DNA from: Pirellulales bacterium
GTDB lineage: Bacteria > Planctomycetota > Planctomycetia > Pirellulales > JALHPA01
DNA: 8,753 bases
Assembly (NCBI GenBank): GCA_022842745.1
Contig: JALHPA010000073.1
Coordinates: 1-8,753 of the forward strand
Direction: 5' to 3'
Below, piece after piece: positions 1 to 6,934 of this stretch. Under the pieces are notes generated by a model. It was given only the letters and a program-made list of their open reading frames with translations. It was not told the DNA's origin and did not search any database. A program made the translations under genes and the position numbers. Position 1 is the first letter of the stretch, and each line of letters starts with the position of its first letter.

Positions 1-1
1 G

Positions 2-712
2 TTGGATCCCTATCTTTCTGAATCGCTGACGAACAAGTACGCCGCCACCGACAAACCGCACGTGCGGATGACCCGCCGCCCGATCGACGCCGCTCGACTC
101 TCCCTGGTCGACGTGGTCACCTCCTCCCACAACCATACCGACCATCTGGACGCCGAAACCCTCATCCCCCTGCGCGCCGCCAACCCGAAACTACAAATGG
201 TCGCTCCGGAAGCCAACCGATCGTTCGTCGCCGAGCGACTGGGGACTCCCCCGGACTGGCCGGTAGGTCTTACCGACGGCCAGTCCGCCGACGTAGCCGG
301 CTGGCGCATCTACGCCCTCCCGGCGGCCCACGAGACCATCGAACGGGACGAGCGCGGCCGTTGCAAGTTCCTCGGCTATGTCATTCAAGCCGCCGGCCTC
401 ACGCTCTACCACAGCGGCGATTGCATCCCCTTCCCCGCGCAGGTAGACCTCCTCCGTACATTCCACGTGGATCTCGCGCTACTCCCTATCAACGGCCGCC
501 GACCCGAACGCCGCGTCGCCGGCAATTTTTGGGGCCGTGAAGCAGCGGCGCTCGCCCGCGAAATCGGCGCCAGAATGGTCATCCCCTGTCACTACGAGAT
601 GTTCGAGTTCAACACCGAACCGCCAGACGAGTTCGTCGCCGAATGCGAACGGCTGAGCCAGCCCTACCATGTCCTTCGCTGTGGCGAGCGTTTGAACCTC
701 AGCCCCGCCTAG
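2..712 (+). CDS. UlaG-like MBL-fold metal-dependent hydrolase, 5'-partial
   Basis: This is the C-terminal 236 residues of a metallo-beta-lactamase-fold hydrolase; the gene starts left of the window. The first in-frame codon (TTG) is most likely an internal Leu of a Leu-Asp-Pro-Tyr-Leu-Ser strand typical of this family, not a start. Visible metal ligands, counted from that codon, are the HxHxDH motif HNHTDH (43-48), His110 in AAHE, Asp140 in SGD and His197 in PCHY. Together they would bind two metal ions. The LPINGR segment (161-166) followed by an EAA helix resembles the UlaG (L-ascorbate-6-phosphate lactonase) branch rather than beta-lactamases or glyoxalases. No signal peptide or membrane segment is visible in the part present. 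The substrate is unknown; UlaG-like proteins are widespread and many are not lactonases. It ends 30 bases before the convergent giant gene, with no clear terminator between them. Confidence 0.87.
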   Translation: MDPYLSESLTNKYAATDKPHVRMTRRPIDAARLSLVDVVTSSHNHTDHLDAETLIPLRAANPKLQMVAPEANRSFVAERLGTPPDWPVGLTDGQSADVAGWRIYALPAAHETIERDERGRCKFLGYVIQAAGLTLYHSGDCIPFPAQVDLLRTFHVDLALLPINGRRPERRVAGNFWGREAAALAREIGARMVIPCHYEMFEFNTEPPDEFVAECERLSQPYHVLRCGERLNLSPA

Positions 713-742
713 CGTCCCCGACCGCTGCCTGTGGCATCCGCT

Positions 743-3700
743 CTACTCCCAGAAGCGCCACTTCCAGCCCAATTTCCCGTTGGCCAGAGTTGCCCGTTTG
801 TGTCGTGCGTTTGACCCCCCGGCGGCGTCGATCGGTTCCGCTTGCCGCCCCCGCGAGCCTCGCACCACCACCCCTCCCAGCGCCAACCCTCCGGCAACGT
901 ACAGGGCCATGGCATCGGCATTTCCGTCACGAACTCCACTCACCGCGTCCGACCCCGTCGAGTCATTTTGCTCGACAAATCGCTCCAACGCCCGATCGAC
1001 CCGCTCCCGCGCGATCTCCCGTTGGAAAAACACCATGTCCTCGATGGCGCTTTCCCTTGTCCCGTCCGCCGACGCCGGCGCCACGAACGATACGTCTGAG
1101 CTACCTCGTCCGTCGGACGGCACGGACGACTGACGATTTGACTTGTCCCCCGGCACGGCGGAACCGCGCATCCTTGGCTCGTCCGTATCCTCGAATGGAC
1201 TGGAAAGCTCGGGGCCGCTCTCGGCCGGGACTTCCTGCTCGAACCGAGCCCGCTCGACCTCGCTCCCCGTGTTCCGACCTCCGCGCCGCGCCGCGGACGG
1301 GTTCTCTTCCTCTACCGGCGCCACCTCGCCCCCAGCCTGGATCCGCCCAATCGAAGCCGATACCGCGGTCGTATCGAGTGCCGGAGTTGTCGGCGTCCCC
1401 ACCCGATCCAACAAATCGGTGTCCACCGCGATCGCCTGGGCGAACTGCACCCGATTCGGCGACGGGTCAAATCCAAACAAACGTTGCCCAAAGAACCCCG
1501 TTCCCGGGACATTAATCGCAAATACCACCGTCGACTGAAAATCCTGCACCCCGATCCGCACCGTCTGCTCGGCGCTCAATCCGCCCGCGTCTAAAACACG
1601 CACCGTCGCCAGCACATCCCCCGCCGTCTGCGTCGATGGCACGTTCCATACAAATTCTCCCGTCGCCGGATCCAGCGTCGCCCCAGCCGGACCATCCACC
1701 AGCTCATAGGTCAAACCATTCGCCGGCAAGTCGGAATCCATTCCCCCCACAAAGAACCGCAGCATTTCTCCCGCGTTCCCGCTCTGATCGGCAATCGGCC
1801 CCAACACCGGCGATTCGTTCACCTCCGCGACGGTAATCGACACCACCGTCGTCGCCGACAGCCCCCCCCCGTCGGTCGCGATTATCGAAATATTGGTGAT
1901 CGAAGGCCCCTGCGCCTCGCTCGGGATCCACGTGAACACTCCCGTCACCGCGTCGATCCGCGCGTTCGCCGGCGACTGCGGTCCCAGACTGTACCGGATC
2001 CCCTGCGCCGGCAAATCGACGTCCGTCGCTCGCGCGGTAAACGTCACGAGCGCCCCTTCATCCACCGATTGCGCGTCGATCGGCTGCAACGTTGGAGCCG
2101 TATTCAACTCCGCGACGGTGATATTGAACGTCCGTTCCGCGAATTTCCCGCCGGCGTCCGTCAACCGCACCGTCACCGGAAACGTCCCTGGCCCGTGGCT
2201 TTCGTTCGTTGCCCAGCGAAACGCCCCGGTCGCCGGATCGATCGTCGCCCCGACGGGCGCTCCCGCCCCCAGGCTGAAAACCGGCGGTGTCGCCGCCGCT
2301 GGAATGTCCGGATCCGACCCGCTCACCACAAACTCGACCGTCCCCCCCTCATTGACGTTCCGGTTCTCGATCGCCGCGATCACCGGCGGCGAGTCGACTT
2401 CGTTCACGGTCACCGACACCGTCCGCTCACTGAACAGACCCCCCTGATCCGTCACCCTTACCGTAAACGAATAGCTCCCCGGCCCTTGCGCTTCCGTCGG
2501 CGAAAAACGCAAGAATCCTGTCGGCGAAACCGTCAGGTTCTCGGGCACGCTACCCACCAGTGAATACGTCAACGTGTCGCTGGTCCCGTTCGGATCGGTC
2601 GCACTAAGCTGCGTGCTCCGCGTAGTCCCTTCGTCCAGCGTGATCCCCGGCAGCGCCCCCAGTTCCGGCGGCAAATTCACGTTCACCTGGAACATCCGCT
2701 CCGCGGTCAACGCTCCGTCGCTGACCACAACCTTGATCGATACCTCCTTCGGCGTACCCGCGGCCGGCGTCCATTTGAATTCCCCCGTCGCCGGATCGAT
2801 CGTCGCCCCCTCAGGCGCTCCCGCCCCCAAGCTGAACGTCAACGCCTGCGCAGGCAAGTCCGCGTCGCTCGCTTGCACGACGAATTTGAGCTCCTCTCCA
2901 GCATTGACCGACTTCGTCGATATCGGCGCCAACTGCGGACCGGTATTGATCTCGCTCACCGCCACCGAAAACTCCGTTTCGGCAAACAGCCCGAATAAAT
3001 CGGTCACGCGTACGCGAAACAGGTGATTCCCCGGCCCTTGCGCCTCGCTCGGGGTCCAGTTGATCTGTCCAGTGTCCGCGTTGATCGTCGCCCCGTCCGG
3101 CTTGACGGCCAGACTGTAGGTTAGCTTGTCAAACGGCAGGTTCTCGTCGTTGGCCACGGCCGTGATGCGTAACGGAGTGCCTTCGGCAATGTCAAAGTTT
3201 GCGATGCCCAATAGGGACGGCGGTTTCGGCTCGGCCACGAAGATCTTAAACGATTTCGTATCCGTCCCCCCCAGTTGATCGGTGACACGAACCTGAATCG
3301 TGTACTCATTCGGAGACTGGGCCGGCGTCGGGGTCCAGGAAAACACCGCCACATTCGGGTTCCCCGCCTTGGGAACGAATGTCGCCCCTTCGGGCAAATT
3401 GCCCACGATCGAATAGGTGAGCGCGTCGTTGGGCAGGTCCGCATCCGAGGCCTGAATCTCGAACGTCAAATTCACTCCCGCCACCACTCCGCGATCCGGC
3501 AGCGTCCCTAGCGAAGGCGGCGTGGTCACTACCACGTCGAAACTTCTGTTGGTCGCGTTCCCCGCCCTGTCGATCCCGCGCACCTGAAAAGTCCGGGTCC
3601 CAACTTGGCTCGTCGTCGGCGTCCACGATATCACTCCCGTGTTCGCGTCGATCGTCGCTCCCGTCGGAGGCGATACCAATTCATACCGCAAGCCTCCCGC

Positions 3701-5425
3701 CCCTTCCTCGGGCGAACCCAAATCGCGGCTAAATGCAACGCCGGGCACCCCTTCCCCATTGCCGGTCCCCGTCAGCTCCGGCCCGGTGGAATCCACCGTA
3801 AAGTTAATCGAGCCAATGTTGCTTTCAACCGTGTTCGTTACCGGCTGCGTCCCGTTCAAAGTCGTGCTGCTGGCCCGATAAAACGCCGCAATCGAATGCG
3901 CCCCGTCCGCCAGCTTGCTGCTCCCGTTCGTCCGCACCGTGACGCTGTCCACGTCAACCACCTGGTCGAAAATCGTCGCCCCATCGACATTGACCGTCAG
4001 ACGGCTCCCCCGAATCACATTCGAAACGCGAAACTCCAGCCGATTATTCGCGTCCTGATTGTTCTTCGACGTCAAATTGTCCGTCGTGCTGCTCCCCGTG
4101 TCGGAGGATGCCAATAAATCAATTGTGGGTGCAATCGGCTTCGTGCCATTGAAATAGACCGGCACAATCTGCGCGTCGTAGGGCAATTCAGCTCCGTTAC
4201 CACCTCGTCGCACCCGACCGCTTGAGTCCAACAGATTGTCGAACGACGAGGCAATCACCTCCACCCGCTCGAAGCCGGTGGTCGCGGAAGGGGCGCGCAG
4301 CGTAAGCAGGCCGGTGGACTTATCGATCGTGAAGTTCTGACTTAGATTTCCATTTGCGTCGCGAACATAGTAGAAAATCGCCCCCCCGTCCACGTCTCGT
4401 GCCGAAATCTGAAACGATGCCGGGCCTGATCCCGGAACCACGAACGCGGGATCGAGCTTGTTCAGAAACGGCTCGTTAGGAGTGTTGTCCGCCGCCGCCG
4501 TCACGTTGATAGAATGCGTCGCCGTCTGACCCTGTGCATCCATGACGGTAACGGTCACCGTCCCGCTCCCGGAATTCGCGGCGGTCTTTACCGTAAGCAC
4601 CCGGTTTTGAGTGTCCTGAATCACCTGGGCCGAGGTGATCCGGACCGGGGACAGTGGAACGTCGTTGCCGTCTTTCGGAACCTTGTCGATGAGTTGCCGG
4701 ATATCCTCCCCTTCGACCAAACGACCAAAAATCGAGTGATTCGAGTCCAAGTGCCGCGTCGGTGCGGCCGTTACGAAGAACTGGCTATCGTTGCTGTCGT
4801 CGCGCGACTTGGCCATCGACAGCAGGCCTACGCCCGTGTGCTGCAAGTCGAAATGAAACTCATCGTCAAAATCGGGGACCTGTGCATCCGCCAGTCCATC
4901 GCCAGTACGCGATCCCCCCTGGATCACGAAACCGGATATCACTCGGTGAAACGTCAGCCCGTCATAAAATCCATCCGCCGCCAGTCCCGCGATCGCTCCC
5001 GACGTCCGCGGCGCCAAGTCCTCAAACAGTTGAAACACCATCCGCCCGCTAAACGACGGATCGCTCGGCCCCGTCCCCGTGTGCGTCACGTTCAACACCA
5101 GGCTCCGCCCAGTCCGATATTCCGCCACGATGTTCGGATTCGTGCTGGTCACGCTGAATGTCAATGCGTCCCCGTCCGCATCGAATCCATCGATCGGCAC
5201 CTGCAACGGCGCCAGCGACTGCACCGTCACGGCAGTCGGAATCCCGATCAACTGGGGCGCCGCCAGCATCATCCGCGATTCCAGCGTCTCCACGCTCGAC
5301 CGGTACTGCAACGCCGCGCGGTCCCGCCCGGGCCGCCGCCGGCCCGGGTCCTTCGACGTTCGGCGATATCGCCACCAAGAATCACGAGCGGGCAATGAAG
5401 ACATAGCGAGCGCCTGTTTTTCCAC
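743..5425 (-). CDS. Giant exported cyclophilin / Ig-like repeat protein with LEPR-XLL-type N-terminus
   Basis: This 1560-residue protein (roughly 160 kDa) is probably exported and cell-surface bound. Residues 42-56 carry the planctomycete motif (core LESRMMLAA) after an Arg-rich leader, with no classical hydrophobic signal peptide. Residues 57-125 look like the first half of an Ig/cadherin-like domain. Residues 126-268 are a cyclophilin-type peptidyl-prolyl isomerase: FHR with the catalytic Arg161, GFVIQGG at 165-171, and SQFF at 214-217. Residues 270-310 look like the second half of the Ig-like domain. Further beta-sandwich segments follow at 318-425 and 430-546, the second with the SDTGSSTTDN motif of bacterial Ig-like domains. 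Eight putative-Ig repeats span 548-1295. Residues 1366-1500 are a Ser/Gly/acid-rich linker containing a charged helix (about 1458-1487). A membrane helix lies at about 1505-1521, followed by a basic tail ending in a Trp-rich WKWRFWE. The GTG start at 5425 is chosen because a purine-rich SD-like run lies 9 bases upstream; ATG at 5404 is the alternative. The biological role (adhesion, envelope folding) is inference. Confidence 0.9.
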   Translation of the reverse strand: MEKQALAMSSLPARDSWWRYRRTSKDPGRRRPGRDRAALQYRSSVETLESRMMLAAPQLIGIPTAVTVQSLAPLQVPIDGFDADGDALTFSVTSTNPNIVAEYRTGRSLVLNVTHTGTGPSDPSFSGRMVFQLFEDLAPRTSGAIAGLAADGFYDGLTFHRVISGFVIQGGSRTGDGLADAQVPDFDDEFHFDLQHTGVGLLSMAKSRDDSNDSQFFVTAAPTRHLDSNHSIFGRLVEGEDIRQLIDKVPKDGNDVPLSPVRITSAQVIQDTQNRVLTVKTAANSGSGTVTVTVMDAQGQTATHSINVTAAADNTPNEPFLNKLDPAFVVPGSGPASFQISARDVDGGAIFYYVRDANGNLSQNFTIDKSTGLLTLRAPSATTGFERVEVIASSFDNLLDSSGRVRRGGNGAELPYDAQIVPVYFNGTKPIAPTIDLLASSDTGSSTTDNLTSKNNQDANNRLEFRVSNVIRGSRLTVNVDGATIFDQVVDVDSVTVRTNGSSKLADGAHSIAAFYRASSTTLNGTQPVTNTVESNIGSINFTVDSTGPELTGTGNGEGVPGVAFSRDLGSPEEGAGGLRYELVSPPTGATIDANTGVISWTPTTSQVGTRTFQVRGIDRAGNATNRSFDVVVTTPPSLGTLPDRGVVAGVNLTFEIQASDADLPNDALTYSIVGNLPEGATFVPKAGNPNVAVFSWTPTPAQSPNEYTIQVRVTDQLGGTDTKSFKIFVAEPKPPSLLGIANFDIAEGTPLRITAVANDENLPFDKLTYSLAVKPDGATINADTGQINWTPSEAQGPGNHLFRVRVTDLFGLFAETEFSVAVSEINTGPQLAPISTKSVNAGEELKFVVQASDADLPAQALTFSLGAGAPEGATIDPATGEFKWTPAAGTPKEVSIKVVVSDGALTAERMFQVNVNLPPELGALPGITLDEGTTRSTQLSATDPNGTSDTLTYSLVGSVPENLTVSPTGFLRFSPTEAQGPGSYSFTVRVTDQGGLFSERTVSVTVNEVDSPPVIAAIENRNVNEGGTVEFVVSGSDPDIPAAATPPVFSLGAGAPVGATIDPATGAFRWATNESHGPGTFPVTVRLTDAGGKFAERTFNITVAELNTAPTLQPIDAQSVDEGALVTFTARATDVDLPAQGIRYSLGPQSPANARIDAVTGVFTWIPSEAQGPSITNISIIATDGGGLSATTVVSITVAEVNESPVLGPIADQSGNAGEMLRFFVGGMDSDLPANGLTYELVDGPAGATLDPATGEFVWNVPSTQTAGDVLATVRVLDAGGLSAEQTVRIGVQDFQSTVVFAINVPGTGFFGQRLFGFDPSPNRVQFAQAIAVDTDLLDRVGTPTTPALDTTAVSASIGRIQAGGEVAPVEEENPSAARRGGRNTGSEVERARFEQEVPAESGPELSSPFEDTDEPRMRGSAVPGDKSNRQSSVPSDGRGSSDVSFVAPASADGTRESAIEDMVFFQREIARERVDRALERFVEQNDSTGSDAVSGVRDGNADAMALYVAGGLALGGVVVRGSRGRQAEPIDAAGGSNARHKRATLANGKLGWKWRFWE
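1862..1870 (-). repeat. G9 homopolymer run in the giant gene
   Basis: Nine C on the plus strand are nine G on the coding strand. They read as three GGG glycine codons in TDGGGLS near the end of Ig repeat 7 (residues 1184-1190). It is the longest homopolymer I found in the window; other runs in the same gene are 7 (2342-2348, 3266-3272, 4381-4387). Insertion of one G would move translation into a frame that stops at TGA 1704-1706, removing most of repeat 8 and the membrane anchor. Confidence 0.9.
2230..2278 (-). repeat. Near-identical DNA segment, copy in Ig repeat 6
   Basis: These 49 bases match 2788-2836 at 45 positions by direct reading. Both encode the FSLGAGAP.GATIDPATG segment. Silent third positions are mostly conserved too, which suggests recent duplication or gene conversion between repeat units. 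Confidence 0.8.
2788..2836 (-). repeat. Near-identical DNA segment, copy in Ig repeat 4
   Basis: This is the partner of 2230-2278 (45 of 49 bases identical), lying two repeat units upstream in the same gene. The intervening unit (repeat 5) does not share this stretch at the same level, so the relationship skips a neighbour. Confidence 0.8.
4622..5050 (-). other. Cyclophilin-type PPIase domain within the giant protein
   Basis: Residues 126-268 of the giant protein match the bacterial cyclophilin pattern from end to end. An opening strand MVFQLFEDLAP is followed by a GFYDGLTFHRVISGF core, then QGG, a DDEF segment, GLLSMAK, SQFFVT and the closing SIFGRL. Compared with human cyclophilin A, the catalytic Arg55 corresponds to Arg161, Gln63 to Gln169, Gln111 to Gln215, Phe113 to Phe217 and His126 to His230. 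The Trp121 position, important for cyclosporin binding, is His225. The key catalytic residues are present, so proline isomerase activity is plausible. The domain lies outside the tandem repeats, near the N-terminus. Confidence 0.9.
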
Positions 5426-5866
5426 GTACCACGACCCCTCCCCCTGCGACGGGCCATTCTTCTAGTTAAATGAACGGCCCCCGGTTTCGCAACGACCCGA
5501 CCGCCCCCGGCCACCGATTTTCCCGCAATTTTCCGCCCCCAACTCCCCCTTTTTCTCCTTCCCGTGCCAGAAACCTTGCCGATCGTAACCATCGCTCCGA
5601 TTTCCCCGACCCTCCGGCCCTTTATTCGCAAGCCAACCCCCGTTGGTTCGCTTGGAATCGAAAAACAAATCCAATCCAGCCACTCGGCCACACCGCGCAG
5701 AACTCCCGCCACCCCGCCGCCCTCCTTGCTTGCGGCCGCTTCCTCGCTGGGCTAGCCTAACCAGGAACGCCACGCCCTCGGCATGGACCGCCCCGACCAC
5801 CTCAGCGCCTAATCCTCGTCGGCCCCGGCGGTTAACGCCGGACGTCAGCACCCATCTTCCTTCCCC
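5426..5866. other. Divergent intergenic region, no gene seen
   Basis: This 441-base stretch separates the divergently read giant gene and the DUF58 gene, and should contain both promoters. It is strongly C-rich on the plus strand. Reading frames inside it are Pro/Arg/Ser-rich, low in complexity and match no family I recognise, so I call none. A weak minus-strand promoter-like pair is visible: TTGCGA (5493-5488), a 16-base gap, then TTTAAC (5471-5466). Each box matches the housekeeping consensus at only 4 of 6 positions. No convincing plus-strand pair or riboswitch was recognised. A GGCCGAGTGGC string on the minus strand (near 5680-5692) resembles a tRNA D-arm, but no tRNA can be completed around it. 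Confidence 0.5.
5435..5444 (-). promoter_or_regulatory. Shine-Dalgarno-like run before the giant gene
   Basis: The minus strand reads GGGGGAGGGG, ending 9 bases before the GTG at 5425 and containing a GGAGG core. It sits about 30 bases from the alternative ATG at 5404, so it favours the GTG start. None of the plus-strand genes whose starts are in the window has a comparable element. Confidence 0.5.
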
Positions 5867-6757
5867 ATGTCCACCGTTACCGCCCCGCTTCTCTCCCCGG
5901 AGTTGCTCGCTCAGCTTGAAAAGCTCGAGCTCGTCACTCGCCGTATCTTCCGCGGCCGTATGAAAGGCGAGCGGCGGAGCAATCGCAAGGGCCAAAGCGT
6001 CGAATTCGCCGACTTCCGCAACTACGTCGCCGGCGACGACCTCCGCTTCATCGACTGGAACACCTACGCCCGCCTCGACCGCCTCTTCCTCAAACTATTC
6101 CTGGAAGAAGAAGACCTTCACTTCTACGCCCTCATCGATGCCAGCGCCTCGATGGACTTTGGCAATCCGACCAAGCTCCAATATGCCCGCCAACTTGCCG
6201 CCGCCCTCGGTTTCATCGGCCTGGTCCGCGCCGACCGCGTCCGCATCGAAACCCTCGGTCAGCCCCTCCGCGGTCCCTCCACCATCTTCCGCGGCCGTAA
6301 GAGCCTCTGGCGCATGATCCGCCATCTCGAATCGATTGAGCCAGGCGAAACCGCTTCCCTCGCGGACGGCGTCAAGAACTTCTGCCTCCGCAATCCCGGC
6401 AAGGGCGTTCTGGTCCTGATCACCGACCTCATGGACAAGCAAGGCTACGAAGCCGCCCTCCGCTACCTCGTCTCGCGCGAAATGGACGTCTACGTCATCC
6501 AGGTCCTCTCCGCCGAGGAGATCGACCCCGACCTCAAAGGCGACCTCCGCCTCGTCGACTGCGAAGACCGCGACATCGCCGAAATCACCACCAGCGCCCC
6601 CCTCATCGCCCGCTACAAGCGCACCCTCGACGCCTTCGTCGACGGCGCCCGCATCTTCTGCAACCGCCGCGGAATGAGCTACCTCCTCGCCCGCAACGAC
6701 TTAGCGGTCAACCAACTCGTCTCGTTCTACTTGCGCCGACGAGGCCTGGTCCGCTAA
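5867..6757 (+). CDS. DUF58 family protein (vWA-like fold)
   Basis: This 296-residue soluble protein has the DUF58 hallmark: GQSVEFADFRNYVAGDDLR followed by IDWNTYARL (residues 42-70). A vWA-like segment then runs from about 86 to 215. A metal-ion-dependent adhesion-type motif DASAS lies at 91-95, and a second acidic patch TDLMD at 186-190. An Arg/Lys-rich stretch (25-41) precedes the hallmark. There is no membrane helix. The length is typical of the short, soluble DUF58 form. Family members are often encoded with a MoxR-type AAA ATPase and membrane vWA proteins and are thought to help assemble or activate envelope or metalloprotein complexes; no such partner is in this window. The start ATG follows a pyrimidine-rich stretch without a Shine-Dalgarno element, but the conserved N-terminal helix begins right after it. 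Family assignment is firm; molecular function is unknown. Confidence 0.94.
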   Translation: MSTVTAPLLSPELLAQLEKLELVTRRIFRGRMKGERRSNRKGQSVEFADFRNYVAGDDLRFIDWNTYARLDRLFLKLFLEEEDLHFYALIDASASMDFGNPTKLQYARQLAAALGFIGLVRADRVRIETLGQPLRGPSTIFRGRKSLWRMIRHLESIEPGETASLADGVKNFCLRNPGKGVLVLITDLMDKQGYEAALRYLVSREMDVYVIQVLSAEEIDPDLKGDLRLVDCEDRDIAEITTSAPLIARYKRTLDAFVDGARIFCNRRGMSYLLARNDLAVNQLVSFYLRRRGLVR

Positions 6758-6816
6758 AACACAGGATCGGCGCGCGTGGGTTGCCGCAGCGTGAATTGCC
6801 GATTACAACGGTCTTT

Positions 6817-6845
6817 GGTCTGAACCGGGTGTCGAGGTTCGGACC
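6817..6845 (+). terminator. 10-bp-stem hairpin after the DUF58 gene (possible terminator)
   Basis: Bases 6817-6826 pair with 6836-6845 over ten positions (nine Watson-Crick pairs and one T-G wobble) around a 9-base loop, GGGTGTCGA. The hairpin begins 60 bases after the DUF58 stop and ends 89 bases before the HAD start. Only three T follow within the next ten bases, so it is not a classical U-tract terminator. It could instead be an RNA-stabilising or leader structure for the HAD-gnd transcript. Confidence 0.4.
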
Positions 6846-6934
6846 GGCCGTTTCCCGCGCCCAGCGGCGATTTGCCCGTTCGCCTGCCGCGACTTTCACC
6901 ATCTTCCCCCGGATCCGCTCCCTCGCCTCGCCGC

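Larger units (their letters stand above)
1541..3784 (-). repeat. Eight tandem putative-Ig (He_PIG/cadherin-like) repeats
   Basis: Residues 548-1295 of the giant protein form eight consecutive units of about 88-98 residues. They start near residues 548, 636, 733, 827, 918, 1010, 1107 and 1203. Most units show the same order: a Pro-rich entry, a D.DLP..LTYSL strand, a GATIDP.TG.F.WTP turn and strand, a QGP segment, then a V.VTD.GGL.AER.F.V.V exit. Asp-rich boundary motifs (DADLP, TDQGG) suggest calcium-stabilised rod-like stacking, as in cadherin-like families. Unit 1 is the most divergent and lacks the DADLP element. Arrays like this usually act as stalks or adhesive rods on the cell surface. 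Confidence 0.88.

Noticed and set aside
713..742. Terminator between the convergent MBL and giant genes
   Set aside because: The 30-base gap shows no solid inverted repeat and no T-run on either strand.
643..1515. 290-codon plus-strand open frame overlapping the end of the MBL gene and the giant gene's 3' end
   Set aside because: The translation is Pro/Arg/Ser-rich low-complexity sequence with no family resemblance; it is a shadow of the minus-strand gene.
4514..5398. 294-codon plus-strand open frame opposite the cyclophilin part of the giant gene
   Set aside because: Its Arg/His/Pro-rich translation has no recognisable domain, and it lies fully antisense to a clear protein family. High GC explains the lack of stops.
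5679..5693. tRNA-Ser/Leu-like D-arm string GGCCGAGTGGC on the minus strand
   Set aside because: No acceptor stem, no T-arm with GGTTCGAATCC-like sequence and no proper anticodon stem-loop could be built around it.
5462..5995. Several open frames of 60-180 codons in the divergent intergenic region, on both strands
   Set aside because: They overlap one another, are of biased composition (Pro/Ser/Arg or Gly/Arg), and show no convincing start signal or family motif.
6872..6934. N-terminal extension of the HAD protein from an earlier alternative start
   Set aside because: The 21 added residues are Pro/Ser/Arg-rich, and they push HAD motif I away from its usual place close to the N-terminus.
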